Notes: generated from the sequence alone by a model not told the origin. Counted from the stretch's first letter, positions 7,260 through 17,739 are shown. The stretch: 40,550 bases of DNA from Ruminococcus sp. (GCA_015066845.1 SVNO01000010.1:1-40550), one strand, 5' to 3'. Translations and numbers: made by a program.

Positions 7260-8015
7260 ATGCTTGCAAAACGAATTATTCCCTGTCTTGACGTGCGTGA
7301 CGGCAAGGTGGTCAAGGGTGTCAATTTCGAGGGCATCCGCGAGGTCGGCGATCCCGTGGAATGCGCCGCTGAATACAACAAGCAGGGTGCGGATGAAATC
7401 GTATTCTACGATATTACCGCATCCCATGAGGGCAGAGGTGTGATGCTTGATGTTGTCCGTGAAACAGCAAAGCGTGTATTTGTACCGCTGACTGTCGGCG
7501 GCGGCATCAAGACCGTGGATGACATCCGCGAAACGCTCCGCGCCGGTGCGGATAAGGTGTCCGTCAATTCACAGGCTGTCCAGAATCCGCAGCTCATTAA
7601 GGACGGTGCGGATATTTTCGGCAGCCAGTGCATCTGCGTGGGCATTGACGCAAAGAAAACTCCGAATGGCAACTGGACTGTCTACATCAACGGCGGCAGA
7701 ATTGATATGCAGATGGATCTGCTCGACTGGGTGAAGAAGGTTGAACAGCTCGGCGCAGGCGAAATCTGCCTCAATTCCATTGACACGGACGGCGTGAAAG
7801 GCGGCTTTGACCTGCCCATGCTGAAAGCCGTTGTGGATGCTGTGAATATCCCCGTCATCGCCAGCGGCGGTGCAGGCAAGCTCGGCGATTTTGCGCAGGC
7901 TTTCCAGGAAACCGACTGCTCCGCAGCCCTTGCCGCATCCCTGTTCCATTTCAAGGAGCTGACCGTTGGTCAGGTCAAGGACGATTGCCGGAGTAAGGGG
8001 ATTATTGTAAGATAA
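7260..8015 (+). CDS. hisF: Imidazole glycerol phosphate synthase, cyclase subunit
   Basis: Partner of HisH: takes ammonia from the glutaminase through the barrel and converts PRFAR to imidazole glycerol phosphate plus AICAR. It has 251 residues starting [16 protein letters not shown]; the two catalytic aspartates are in CLDVRDG and [18 protein letters not shown] and [11 protein letters not shown] are the phosphate-binding loops. The ATG at 7260 follows the hisA stop after one base, with AAGGAGG in the end of hisA as ribosome site. The end of the gene is followed by a 48-base gap before hisI. Confidence 0.97.
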   Translation: MLAKRIIPCLDVRDGKVVKGVNFEGIREVGDPVECAAEYNKQGADEIVFYDITASHEGRGVMLDVVRETAKRVFVPLTVGGGIKTVDDIRETLRAGADKVSVNSQAVQNPQLIKDGADIFGSQCICVGIDAKKTPNGNWTVYINGGRIDMQMDLLDWVKKVEQLGAGEICLNSIDTDGVKGGFDLPMLKAVVDAVNIPVIASGGAGKLGDFAQAFQETDCSAALAASLFHFKELTVGQVKDDCRSKGIIVR

Positions 8016-8063
8016 GCACTACACCCTTTCGGGTTTCATATTACAGAAAAGAGGATTTCTACC

Positions 8064-8411
8064 ATGATTAAAGTCAATTTCAACGACCTAGACAAATATT
8101 TCGCAAAAGCCGACCTCATCCCTGCCATTGCTGTGGATGCGGAAACCAAGGCAGTGCTCATGCTCGCGTACATGAACCGTGAGAGCCTGCAAAAAACGCT
8201 GGAAACCGGCTATACATGGTACTGGAGCAGATCCCGTCAGGAGCTTTGGAACAAGGGCGCGACCAGCGGACACCTCCAGAAGGTCGTATCCATTTTCAGC
8301 GACTGCGATGACGACACACTGCTCGTCTACGTCAACCAGACCGGTCCTGCCTGCCATACCGGCTCATACTCCTGCTTCTTCAAGCAGATTTATGGCGAAG
8401 AAACAGAATGA
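8064..8411 (+). CDS. hisI: Phosphoribosyl-AMP cyclohydrolase, HisI domain only
   Basis: Zinc and magnesium dependent hydrolase opening the purine ring of PR-AMP. The 115 residues cover the PRA-CH domain: [29 protein letters not shown] and the metal-binding [21 protein letters not shown], with a Cys pair in HTGSYSCFF. There is no fused HisE (phosphoribosyl-ATP pyrophosphohydrolase) domain, and no separate hisE follows in this window, so hisE must be upstream or elsewhere. The ribosome site is AGAGGA before ATG 8064. It is the last histidine gene here. Confidence 0.95.
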   Translation: MIKVNFNDLDKYFAKADLIPAIAVDAETKAVLMLAYMNRESLQKTLETGYTWYWSRSRQELWNKGATSGHLQKVVSIFSDCDDDTLLVYVNQTGPACHTGSYSCFFKQIYGEETE

Positions 8412-8452
8412 TTTGTCATTTCCACGCAGTCACATAATCCGCCCTTACTGAA

Positions 8453-8490
8453 TATGATGTAGCAAAGGGAATTTCCCTTATTCCATCATA
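8453..8490 (+). promoter_or_regulatory. Nested hairpin just upstream of the cysteine-rich gene
   Basis: TATGATG (8453-8459) pairs with CATCATA (8484-8490), and inside it AAGGGA (8465-8470) pairs with TCCCTT (8474-8479) around a three-base loop. The structure ends two bases before the strong AGGAGGG ribosome site. There is no T-run, so it is not an obvious intrinsic terminator; it may be a leader structure or a processing or stability element. Function is inferred only from position. Confidence 0.5.
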
Positions 8491-8501
8491 GGAGGGCTAT
8501 T

Positions 8502-9248
8502 ATGAGCGAATTTACGCAAAACTGCGGCGATGCAGTACCCGTCAAGGTCAACCGCATTTTCGACAGCTGCAGCGACCGCGACTGTCTTTCCAATGTTCCG
8601 GTCATTCTCGACAGCGGTGAGCTTCCGTGCAATGTGCACCTTGTCAAGACAAAATGCGTCCGCGTTGCGGATGTAAGTATGCGCCTTGAACCAGTTCCGT
8701 TCAATCGTGGCTTCTACAATATTGACCTGACCTTTACATTCCGCGTGGAGCTTCTGGGCTATGCACACGGCTGCGATTGCCCCCAGCTTCTGCATGGTAC
8801 TGTGTATGCCAGCAAGAGCTGCATTCTTTATGGCAGTGAATCCAATACGCAGACATTTTTCAGCGATGGCTGCCGCATCGGCGCAACGGATGCCTGCTGC
8901 GAGGTGGTCAATTTTCCCACTGCCAATGTGCAGGTCGTACCGCCCATTGCACTGGAAACCAAAATTGGCAGCGTCTGCAAGCCGGCAGACCCGTGCGCGG
9001 ACAACTGCTGTTCTTCCGTGCGTACCGTCATTATGACGTTGGGATTGTTCTCCGTTGTGGAGCTGACGCGCCCTGTGACGGTAATGGTGCAGGCATTTGA
9101 TTATACCATCCCCAGCAAGGAATGCTGTCTGGATACGGAATCCCCCTGCGCCGTGTTTGACCGGATGCGCTTCCCGACAGAGGAATTCGCGCCGGCATCC
9201 CTGCAGCAGGACAGCAACGGCTGCGGATGCACTGACCATGCGTCATAA
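8502..9248 (+). CDS. Cysteine-rich protein, possibly spore-associated
   Basis: 248 residues with 20 cysteines (about 8 percent), including CC pairs (DACC, NCC, ECC) and a GCGC near the C-terminus. The opening PVKVNRIFDSCSDRDCL is a pattern I associate with cysteine-rich clostridial proteins of unknown function. The middle (RGFYNIDLTFTFRVELLG) and DYTIPSKECC are beta-rich. There is no signal peptide. The next gene is the sporulation gene yunB, overlapping by 11 bases, so a coat or mother-cell role is plausible but not proven. AGGAGGG is seven bases before ATG 8502. Confidence 0.8.
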   Translation: MSEFTQNCGDAVPVKVNRIFDSCSDRDCLSNVPVILDSGELPCNVHLVKTKCVRVADVSMRLEPVPFNRGFYNIDLTFTFRVELLGYAHGCDCPQLLHGTVYASKSCILYGSESNTQTFFSDGCRIGATDACCEVVNFPTANVQVVPPIALETKIGSVCKPADPCADNCCSSVRTVIMTLGLFSVVELTRPVTVMVQAFDYTIPSKECCLDTESPCAVFDRMRFPTEEFAPASLQQDSNGCGCTDHAS

Positions 9249-9918
9249 ACCAATCACGGGCGGCAGAACTGCTGCCCGTTTTTTTCACAGAAACCGCGGA
9301 TTTCTGCGCAAATGCACCGCACTTTTTCTCTGCATTCTCCTGCTTCCGTGCTGGCTTGGCATTGACCGCCGCCTGCGGCCGGCAGCACAGCGCGCCTGCC
9401 TGTATGAATGCCGCGCCATGACTGCCCAAGCGGTGGCGCAGAGCGTTTCGGATTCGTTGGAAATGCTCGAAGATATGGAACTTTCCCTGTCCTTTGTCAG
9501 CTATGACGGGGAGGGGAATATTACCGGTATTCAGGCAAATTCCGATGCAGTCAACACTGTCCAGACGCTTCTTCTTGCACAGCTCAACGAAGCCCTTGCC
9601 GCGCAGCGTGACGCGGAATATTCCGTGCATCTCGGAACGCTCACAGGCTTGTACACCCTGACAGGGCGCGGTGTGGAGCTTCCGCTGCGGTATGTGCCCA
9701 TGGGAAATGCTCAGGTACAGCTGCAAAGTGATTTTTCCTCCGCCGGCATTAACCAGACCATCCACACCCTGACCGCGGAAATCACCGTACATGCCGGATG
9801 TGCCGTGCCGCTTTATCAGGCAGATGTGACGCAGCAGTACACCTATCTCCTTGCGGAAACCGTCATCATTGGCGATGTACCGTCAGTACAATGGAATACA
9901 CAGAATCCTGCCGGATAG
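9238..9918 (+). CDS. yunB: Sporulation protein YunB
   Basis: 226 residues. An N-terminal basic region (RHKPITGG to FLRKC) precedes one membrane helix (about 29-42, ALFLCILLLPCWLG), then a soluble domain expected to lie outside the mother-cell membrane. The YunB hallmarks are VHLGTLTGLYTLTGRG, ELPLRYVPMGNAQVQLQSDF and SAGINQTIHTLTAEI. In Bacillus, yunB belongs to the sigma-E regulon and is needed for normal sporulation. ATG 9238 lies inside the end of the preceding gene. A terminator-like hairpin (9256-9285) falls inside codons 7-16, and no later start keeps the membrane helix, so the start is probable but worth checking. Confidence 0.87.
   Translation: MRHKPITGGRTAARFFHRNRGFLRKCTALFLCILLLPCWLGIDRRLRPAAQRACLYECRAMTAQAVAQSVSDSLEMLEDMELSLSFVSYDGEGNITGIQANSDAVNTVQTLLLAQLNEALAAQRDAEYSVHLGTLTGLYTLTGRGVELPLRYVPMGNAQVQLQSDFSSAGINQTIHTLTAEITVHAGCAVPLYQADVTQQYTYLLAETVIIGDVPSVQWNTQNPAG
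9256..9285 (+). terminator. Terminator-like hairpin inside the start of yunB
   Basis: An 11-base-pair stem with one G-T wobble (9256-9266 with 9269-9279) ends in seven T residues (9279-9285). By shape it is a good intrinsic terminator, placed just after the stop of the cysteine-rich gene (9248), but it lies within yunB coding sequence. It could attenuate yunB expression. Confidence 0.65.
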
Positions 9919-9943
9919 GTGATACACTTCCGGCAGGTTTTTT
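9907..9943 (+). terminator. Intrinsic terminator after yunB
   Basis: CCTGCCGGA (9907-9915) pairs perfectly with TCCGGCAGG (9929-9937), followed by six T residues (9938-9943). The left arm overlaps the end of the yunB coding region (stop at 9916-9918). It separates the sporulation pair from ligA. Confidence 0.85.
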
Positions 9944-9954
9944 GAAAAAAAGGT

Positions 9955-9983
9955 TTGCTATTCTTGTTAAAATGTGGTATAAT
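9955..9983 (+). promoter_or_regulatory. Sigma-A type promoter for ligA
   Basis: TTGCTA (9955-9960), a 17-base spacer and TATAAT (9978-9983), with an extended minus-10 TGG directly before the TATAAT. It lies just after the yunB terminator and about 35 bases before the ligA start, so it should drive ligA and probably gatCAB. Confidence 0.8.
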
Positions 9984-9985
9984 AA

Positions 9986-12004
<2,019 letters not shown>

Positions 12005-12015
12005 GGGTGAATGCT

Positions 12016-12297
12016 ATGAACATTGACATACCGCATATCGCAAAGCTTGCTGCCCTGCGCGTGGAAGAGGGGGAGCTTGCAGATTTGCAGCGCGACATGG
12101 CAGAGATTGTGCAGATGCTTGTGCATCTTCCCAAGGTGCAGGAACAGGTTCTGCCGGACGCTGCCAATGCCATGATGCTGCGTGAGGATGTGGTTGTACC
12201 GTCAGAATGCACACCGCAGCAGCTTTTGCAGAATGCGCCGCAGGTTCATGCGGATTGTGTTGTTGTTCCGCAAACCATGCAGGAGTCAGAATCATGA
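12016..12297 (+). CDS. gatC: Aspartyl/glutamyl-tRNA amidotransferase subunit C
   Basis: 93 residues, the usual GatC size. It is the small linker subunit that stabilises GatA with GatB in the complex turning mischarged Glu-tRNA(Gln) or Asp-tRNA(Asn) into the correct aminoacyl-tRNA. The pattern IPHIAKLAALRVEEGELADL and LREDVV near the end are typical. GTG 12007 is also in frame, but AAGGG (12003-12007) is eight bases before ATG 12016, which is preferred. The stop overlaps the gatA start. Confidence 0.93.
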   Translation: MNIDIPHIAKLAALRVEEGELADLQRDMAEIVQMLVHLPKVQEQVLPDAANAMMLREDVVVPSECTPQQLLQNAPQVHADCVVVPQTMQESES

Positions 12298-13736
12298 TGC
12301 TATATCAGAAAAGTGCAGCGGAGCTTTCATATATGCTGCAAAACGGCGAATGCAGCGCAGCAGAACTGCTCACACAGGTGCACTCGCGCATGGAACAGCT
12401 TGAGCCGGAGCTTGGCGCGTACCTGACGTGCGCTGAGGATTGTATGCAGCAGGCGATGGCAGTTGACGCTGCCCGTGCAAGGGGGGAGCAGCTCCATCCG
12501 CTTGCCGGTATTCCGATTGCCATCAAGGACAATATTTCCACCAAGAATCTGCGGACTACCTGTGGTTCCAAGATGCTTGAACACTATATCCCCCCCTATG
12601 ATGCCACCGTCATCCGCAAGCTTCGCGATGCCGGCATGGTCATCCTCGGCAAGACCAATATGGACGAATTCGCCATGGGTTCAAGTACGGAAACCTCGTA
12701 TTTCCACCCCACGCGCAATCCGCTTGCCCATGACCGTACAGCCGGCGGTTCATCCGGCGGCAGTGCAGCCGCAGTTGCAGCAGGGGAGGCAGTGCTTGCC
12801 CTTGGTACGGATACGGGCGGTTCTATCCGCCAGCCGGCAGCATTCTGCGGCGTGGTGGGATTCAAGCCGACCTACGGCAGTGTGTCGCGCTATGGGCTGA
12901 TTGCCTATGCGTCTTCCTTCGACCAGATCGGTACATTCAGCCGTACTGTACGCGATGCCGCCATGCTCACGCAGCTCCTCTGCGGTCACGACCCGATGGA
13001 TGCAACCAGTGCACAGCGGAGCTATCCTGATTTTGCAGCGGAGCTTATGCCGGAGATTCACGGTCTGCGCATCGGCATTCCGAAGGAGTATTTCGGCAGC
13101 CATGTGCAGGACGATGTGAAATCCGTTGTGTCTGCTGCACTGCATCGTATGGAGCAGATGGGCGCACAGCTTGTGGAGATTTCGCTCCCATCTACGGAAT
13201 ATGCCGTTAATGCGTACTATATTCTCGCCTGCGCGGAAGCGTCCTCCAATCTTGCAAGGTTTGACGGAACGCGGTTCGGCTATCGTGCACAGGGCTGTAC
13301 AAGTCCGGCGCAGCTGTATGAACGGACGCGCAGCGAGGGATTCGGCAGGGAAGTCAAACGCCGGATTCTGCTGGGAACTTTCGTGCTCAGTGCAGGCTAT
13401 TACGAGGATTGCTACCTCAGAGCAAGGGCAGCACAGCGCAGCATTGCACAGGAATTGCACGAAGCACTGCGCTGCTGCGACCTGATTGCCGCGCCCTCCG
13501 CGCCCGAACCTGCGTTTTTGCTTGGGGAGCGTCTGAACCATCCCGTGCAGATGTACCAGTCCGATTTGTGCACCGTTCCTGCCAATCTTGCCGGACTTCC
13601 GGCAATCAGCATTCCATGCGGCAGCGTGGACGGTCTGCCGGTGGGCTTGCAATTGCTGGGCAGACCATTCGGAGAACGCACAATTCTCAATGCTGCCCAT
13701 GCTTATGAACTGGAGGTGCAGAATGCCGCAGTTTGA
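12294..13736 (+). CDS. gatA: Aspartyl/glutamyl-tRNA amidotransferase subunit A
   Basis: Amidase-signature subunit that releases ammonia from glutamine for GatB. 480 residues. The Ser-cisSer-Lys triad is visible: Lys78 in IAIKDNI, Ser153 in GGSSGGSAAA and the nucleophile Ser177 in GTDTGGSIRQP. YGSVSRYGLIAYASSFDQIG is the conserved substrate region. The start is the ATGATG at 12294 with AGGAG eight bases upstream, overlapping the gatC stop by four bases. Its end overlaps gatB by 14 bases. Confidence 0.97.
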   Translation: MMLYQKSAAELSYMLQNGECSAAELLTQVHSRMEQLEPELGAYLTCAEDCMQQAMAVDAARARGEQLHPLAGIPIAIKDNISTKNLRTTCGSKMLEHYIPPYDATVIRKLRDAGMVILGKTNMDEFAMGSSTETSYFHPTRNPLAHDRTAGGSSGGSAAAVAAGEAVLALGTDTGGSIRQPAAFCGVVGFKPTYGSVSRYGLIAYASSFDQIGTFSRTVRDAAMLTQLLCGHDPMDATSAQRSYPDFAAELMPEIHGLRIGIPKEYFGSHVQDDVKSVVSAALHRMEQMGAQLVEISLPSTEYAVNAYYILACAEASSNLARFDGTRFGYRAQGCTSPAQLYERTRSEGFGREVKRRILLGTFVLSAGYYEDCYLRARAAQRSIAQELHEALRCCDLIAAPSAPEPAFLLGERLNHPVQMYQSDLCTVPANLAGLPAISIPCGSVDGLPVGLQLLGRPFGERTILNAAHAYELEVQNAAV

Positions 13737-15156
13737 AACAGTCATCGGTCTGGAGGTTCACGCGGAACTGAATACTGCCTCCAAGATTTATTGCAGCTGT
13801 AAGAATGCGTTCAGCCGCGAACCGAATACACAGATTTGTCCGGTCTGCATGGGATTGCCCGGTGCATTGCCGGTTCTGAACAAAAAGGTTGTGGACTATG
13901 CCATCCGCATGGGACATGCACTCCACTGCCGCATCCGCAGCGTCAGCCGACAGGACAGGAAGAATTATTTCTACCCCGATCTGCCCAAGGCATACCAGAT
14001 TTCACAGGCACAGTTTCCACTGTGCGAAAACGGTTTTCTGGAGATTGAAGCGGACGGTATACAACGGCGCGTGGGCATTGCGCGCATTCATATTGAGGAG
14101 GATGCCGGAAAGCTTCTGCATGATAGTGCGTGCACCGGTACGCTTGTGGATTTCAACCGCTGCGGTGTACCGTTGATTGAAATTGTCACACAGCCCGACC
14201 TGCGCAGCAGCAGCGAAGCAAAGGCATTTCTGGATGCCATCAAATTCATTCTGCGCTATCTGAATATCTCCGACTGTCGGATGCAGGAGGGTTCTATCCG
14301 CTGTGATGTGAACGTTTCCGTCCGTCCGGTTGGCAGTACGGAATATGGAACGCGCTGTGAAATGAAGAATGTCAACAGCTTTAGTGCTGCCGTCCGTGGG
14401 ATTGCTTATGAGGCGCAGCGACAGATTGCCATTCTGGAGGCAGGCGGTATTGTGGAGCAGGAAACGCGCCGCTGGGATGATGCCGCAGGCAGGAGCGTTC
14501 CAATGCGTTCCAAGGAGGATGCACACGATTACCGCTATTTTCCAGAACCCGACCTTTTGTCCATTGTTGTGGATGAAGCGCGTGTCCGGATGCTGTATGA
14601 AAGTCTGCCGGAACTGCCCGATGCCAAAATCCGCCGCTATTGCAGGGAATACGGCATTACAAGGGAGGAGGCAGTGCAGCTTGCCGAAACGCCGGAACGT
14701 GCCGCCTATTTCGATACCTGCGTCATGCAGGCACAGTGCAGTGCACAAAGTATCTGCAACTGGCTGCTTGCGGATGCTGCAAAATATACCAATGATACGG
14801 GAATTCCCATTTCCGACACCTGCATGACGCCGCAGCGTCTGACTGCTCTGATTGCAGCAGTGGAGGAGGGACAAATTTCCAATTCTGCCGGAAAAACCGT
14901 TTTTCAGGAAGTACTGCGGCAGGACAAAGAGCCTGCGCAGCTGATTGCTGCACTGGGCTTGCAGCAGAATTCCGATAGTGCCGCACTGGCACAGCTGATT
15001 GATACCGTGCTTGCCGCCAATGCAAAATCCGTTGCGGATTATTGCCGCGGAAAAACGAATGCACTCGGTTATCTGGTCGGACAATGTATGAAAGCCTCCG
15101 GCGGCACGGCAAATCCGAAGATGCTGCGGGAGATTCTCATACAAAAATTAGAGTGA
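13723..15156 (+). CDS. gatB: Aspartyl/glutamyl-tRNA amidotransferase subunit B
   Basis: The tRNA-binding, kinase-like subunit that activates the misacylated tRNA and transfers ammonia. 477 residues beginning MPQFETVIGLEVHAELNT. Hallmarks are CPVCMGLPGALPVLN, RKNYFYPDLPKAYQISQ, GIARIHIEEDAGKL, GVPLIEIVTQPDL and RYFPEPDL; the YqeY-like C-terminal tail domain is present (SNSAGKTVFQEVL). GGAGGTG eight bases upstream of ATG 13723 lies inside gatA. With gatC and gatA it forms one unit, implying that this organism makes Gln-tRNA or Asn-tRNA by the indirect route. Confidence 0.97.
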   Translation: MPQFETVIGLEVHAELNTASKIYCSCKNAFSREPNTQICPVCMGLPGALPVLNKKVVDYAIRMGHALHCRIRSVSRQDRKNYFYPDLPKAYQISQAQFPLCENGFLEIEADGIQRRVGIARIHIEEDAGKLLHDSACTGTLVDFNRCGVPLIEIVTQPDLRSSSEAKAFLDAIKFILRYLNISDCRMQEGSIRCDVNVSVRPVGSTEYGTRCEMKNVNSFSAAVRGIAYEAQRQIAILEAGGIVEQETRRWDDAAGRSVPMRSKEDAHDYRYFPEPDLLSIVVDEARVRMLYESLPELPDAKIRRYCREYGITREEAVQLAETPERAAYFDTCVMQAQCSAQSICNWLLADAAKYTNDTGIPISDTCMTPQRLTALIAAVEEGQISNSAGKTVFQEVLRQDKEPAQLIAALGLQQNSDSAALAQLIDTVLAANAKSVADYCRGKTNALGYLVGQCMKASGGTANPKMLREILIQKLE

Positions 15157-15164
15157 TACCGCGC

Positions 15165-15198
15165 AAAAAACAGGACGTTTGTTGGGCATCTGTTTTTT
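15165..15198 (+). terminator. Weak AT-rich terminator-like repeat after gatB
   Basis: AAAAAACAG (15165-15173) is the exact complement of CTGTTTTTT (15190-15198), giving a hairpin with a 16-base loop and its own T-run. The low GC makes it a weak terminator; it could work in either direction. The rest of 15157-15287 shows only the ribosome site AGGAGG for the next gene. Confidence 0.45.
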
Positions 15199-15287
15199 CA
15201 GCTGATTGCACAAAGATGACGTGCTGAGCCGCAGGCGGTCTTTCTGCGGTGTTGCCATAGATACATATCCGTCACAGGAGGATTTAT

Positions 15288-16706
15288 ATGAAGTTTGAAT
15301 TCAACAAACGTTATAATACCATCGCACTGTACTCCATCATTGTTTTTGCCATCTGTCTGCTGATGATTATGATAGCATTCCGCATTGAGATTTTCACCAA
15401 TGCCTTTTCCAAAATCGTCAGCGTCAGCTCGCCCATTATCTGGGGCTTTGTCATTGCCTATCTGCTCAATCCGCTGATGAAGAAGATTGAGAATTTGCTG
15501 GGCAAGTTCATCAACCGGAAGAAACCGCACAAACGACTCGTCCGCGGCTTGTCCGTGACCATCTGCGTTGGTTTGCTCATTGCCGTACTCGCTGCATTGA
15601 TTGCCAGCATCATTCCGGAAATCATGACCAATATCCAAAGCATCAGCGACAAGGTAATGGACCCGCAGTTTTTGCACCATATGGAGCTGAAAATCCGTGA
15701 GGTTTTCGATAAGCTTTCCGAGAAAACTGCATTCCTCGGCGAGGATCTGATGCTGAATTTTGAGAATACAGAAGCCATGCTTCTGAGCATCCTCGACCAG
15801 ATCGAACCAAATCTCCAGAAAATCTTCTCATCCGATGGCTTTCTTGCCAATCTGACCAATGGTCTGATGAATGTCCTGAACACCATCAAGAATGCCGCCC
15901 TCGGTGTCATCGTTTCCATCTACCTGCTCTACAGCAAGGAACTATTCATTGCACAGGGCAAGAAGATAATTTGCGCACTCTTTTCTCCTACCGCAGCGCG
16001 CAGAATTTTCCGTTTTGCGTCCAATGTCAACAACAAGTTTATCGGCTATTTCACAGGCGTGGCACTCGACTGCACTTTGATGTGTATTTTCACCTTTATT
16101 TTCATGACCATCTTCAAGATGCCGTATGCCGTCCTCATCAGCCTCCTGCTTGGTCTGACCAATGCCATCCCGATTTTCGGTCCGTATATCGGCTCGATTC
16201 CCTCCGTTGTGCTCATGTTCCTTTTCATGCCGGAAAAAGCACTGATTTTCCTTATTTTTGTCGTTGCCATCCAGCAGATCGACGGCAATATCATCGCTCC
16301 GAAGATTCTCGGCGACCAGCTCGGCTTGTCCGCATTCTGGATTCTCTCGGCAGTATTCATCGGCGGCGGTCTGTTCGGTCTGGTTGGTATGATTGTTGCA
16401 TCGCCCATGTTTGCGGTTATTTACAGCATTGCCAGTGAATTTGTCAACGAGCGTCTGTATGAAAAGGGAATGCCCGTCAAGACAAAGAGTTATATGCAGG
16501 CATTCAATCCGGAAGAAACGCTCTATCCCGATGAGGCAGAAATTGTCAGCATGGAAAAGGCAATGCTCACCCATGAAGAAGAAACGGAAACCGCACCGGA
16601 ACAGGAACAACCTGCACCGCAGACAAAAAAAGAACTGCTTCCCGCTGAACGCGGAAAGCAGAGAAAACCCAGAACAAATCATCCGAAGCGGAAATCCGGA
16701 AAATAA
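15288..16706 (+). CDS. AI-2E family transporter (PerM-like permease)
   Basis: 472 residues. The family has about eight membrane helices: here IALYSIIVFAICLLMIMIAF near the start, a pair at ISSPIIWGFVIAYLLNPL and LSVTICVGLLIAVLAALIASI, a long extracytoplasmic helical segment (about 105-195), then the C-terminal bundle with GLTNAIPIFGPYIGSIP and FVVAIQQIDGNIIAPKILG, both strongly conserved in AI-2E/PerM proteins. Transport substrate differs among members (autoinducer-2, ions), so none is claimed. The last 60 residues are a charged tail (acidic then KxxRKPRTNHPKRKSGK). ATG 15288 has AGGAGG upstream. It is convergent with, and overlaps by 28 bases, the pseudouridine synthase on the other strand. 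Confidence 0.92.
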   Translation: MKFEFNKRYNTIALYSIIVFAICLLMIMIAFRIEIFTNAFSKIVSVSSPIIWGFVIAYLLNPLMKKIENLLGKFINRKKPHKRLVRGLSVTICVGLLIAVLAALIASIIPEIMTNIQSISDKVMDPQFLHHMELKIREVFDKLSEKTAFLGEDLMLNFENTEAMLLSILDQIEPNLQKIFSSDGFLANLTNGLMNVLNTIKNAALGVIVSIYLLYSKELFIAQGKKIICALFSPTAARRIFRFASNVNNKFIGYFTGVALDCTLMCIFTFIFMTIFKMPYAVLISLLLGLTNAIPIFGPYIGSIPSVVLMFLFMPEKALIFLIFVVAIQQIDGNIIAPKILGDQLGLSAFWILSAVFIGGGLFGLVGMIVASPMFAVIYSIASEFVNERLYEKGMPVKTKSYMQAFNPEETLYPDEAEIVSMEKAMLTHEEETETAPEQEQPAPQTKKELLPAERGKQRKPRTNHPKRKSGK

Positions 16707-17632
16707 CGTCTGACAAATTCCGGCATGTTTGCAGTAATGCACTTGCCGGAAAGATGGGACAGACAGGAATCTTCCAGTCCGGAAAAGGTCAGGGCGTATG
16801 CGCAAAGGCATTGGTTTTCCTCTGCGCTGCGACCGGTCGCATATTTCGGGTCGCCGAGCAGCGGCGCACCGAGATGGGCAAAATGTGCGCGAATCTGGTG
16901 GGTTCTGCCCGTGAACAGGTCAATGTGCACCAGCTGGCGGCTGCCGTTCTGCGCAAGCACACGGTAGCCCGTGCGGATTTTCTGCCAGCTTTTGTCGGGC
17001 GGTGAATCCAGTACCTTTACCATGTTCTGCCGGCTGTCCTTTTTCAGCCATGCCGTGCAGACATCTGAACGCTTCGGCAGTGGTGCGGCAGTGATGGCAA
17101 GATATGCTTTCTGCACCTGACGGTCGCGGATGGCAGCGTTCATCACACGCAAAGCCTGCGCATTTTTGGCGGCAATGACAAGTCCCTCCGTGTTGCGGTC
17201 AATGCGGTTGCACAGGGCAGGGGAGAAGGTCTGCTCCTCGTCCGGATGGTATTCACCACGGTCGAGCAGGTATTTCTGAATCTCGTCAATGAGCGAAACG
17301 GCATTCTTTTCGTTTCCGCCATGCGCATACATGCCGGAGGGTTTGTACACAATGAGAACATCCGCGTCCTCGTAGACCGGTGTGATATTGCCGGAAGCTG
17401 CACGATGCAGTGTTTTTCCGGCAGTAGCGAAGAATTCTTCTTTGACGTAAAGCGTCAGAACATCGCCGCATTGCAGAATTTCCATTCCCTTGCAGCGTGA
17501 GCCGTTGTATTTGATGTCCTTTTTGCGGATAAGCTTGTAGAGCATCCCTTTGGGCATATCCGGCATCAGCTTGAGCAGGAATTTGTCCAGCCGTTGACCG
17601 GCATCATTCTGTAATATGGTAACAGTTTTCAT
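16679..17632 (-). CDS. RluA-family pseudouridine synthase
   Basis: 317 residues on the minus strand. An S4 RNA-binding domain (about 10-66, AGQRLDKFLLKLM and LIRKKDIKYNG) is followed by the RluA catalytic domain with VYKPSGM (95-101), the catalytic Asp145 in NRIDRNTEG and the GRTHQIRAHFAHLG motif. The family isomerises uridines in 23S rRNA or tRNA; the exact target site cannot be told. It is the only minus-strand gene in the window. Its 3' end overlaps the permease gene by 28 bases, and its 5' end faces radC across a 107-base divergent region that holds its promoter. Confidence 0.95.
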   Translation of the reverse strand: MKTVTILQNDAGQRLDKFLLKLMPDMPKGMLYKLIRKKDIKYNGSRCKGMEILQCGDVLTLYVKEEFFATAGKTLHRAASGNITPVYEDADVLIVYKPSGMYAHGGNEKNAVSLIDEIQKYLLDRGEYHPDEEQTFSPALCNRIDRNTEGLVIAAKNAQALRVMNAAIRDRQVQKAYLAITAAPLPKRSDVCTAWLKKDSRQNMVKVLDSPPDKSWQKIRTGYRVLAQNGSRQLVHIDLFTGRTHQIRAHFAHLGAPLLGDPKYATGRSAEENQCLCAYALTFSGLEDSCLSHLSGKCITANMPEFVRRYFPDFRFG

Positions 17633-17665
17633 TAGGATTTCCCTTTCTGTATGGTATTCGTAATC

Positions 17666-17694
17666 ATTATACCATATTTTTCAGCATTTGAAAA
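17666..17694 (-). promoter_or_regulatory. Promoter of the RluA-type gene
   Basis: Read on the minus strand: TTTTCA, a 17-base spacer and TATAAT, preceded by an extended minus-10 TGG. The minus-10 is about 34 bases from the start codon at 17632. The minus-35 is weak (four of six), which the extended minus-10 may offset. It shares the GGTATAAT form with the ligA promoter. On the + strand of this divergent region I see no clear promoter for radC. Confidence 0.7.
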
Positions 17695-17739
17695 GAGGAA
17701 AGCGCGATCCTATCAAAAAAATATATTTGGGGGTAAAAC

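Noticed and set aside
8016..8063. ACCC/GGGT hairpin between hisF and hisI as a terminator
   Set aside because: Only four base pairs with no T-run; hisI continues the operon.
8428..8460. Sigma-E type promoter ahead of the cysteine-rich gene
   Set aside because: CACATAA and AATATGAT at about the right spacing match only loosely; too weak to call.
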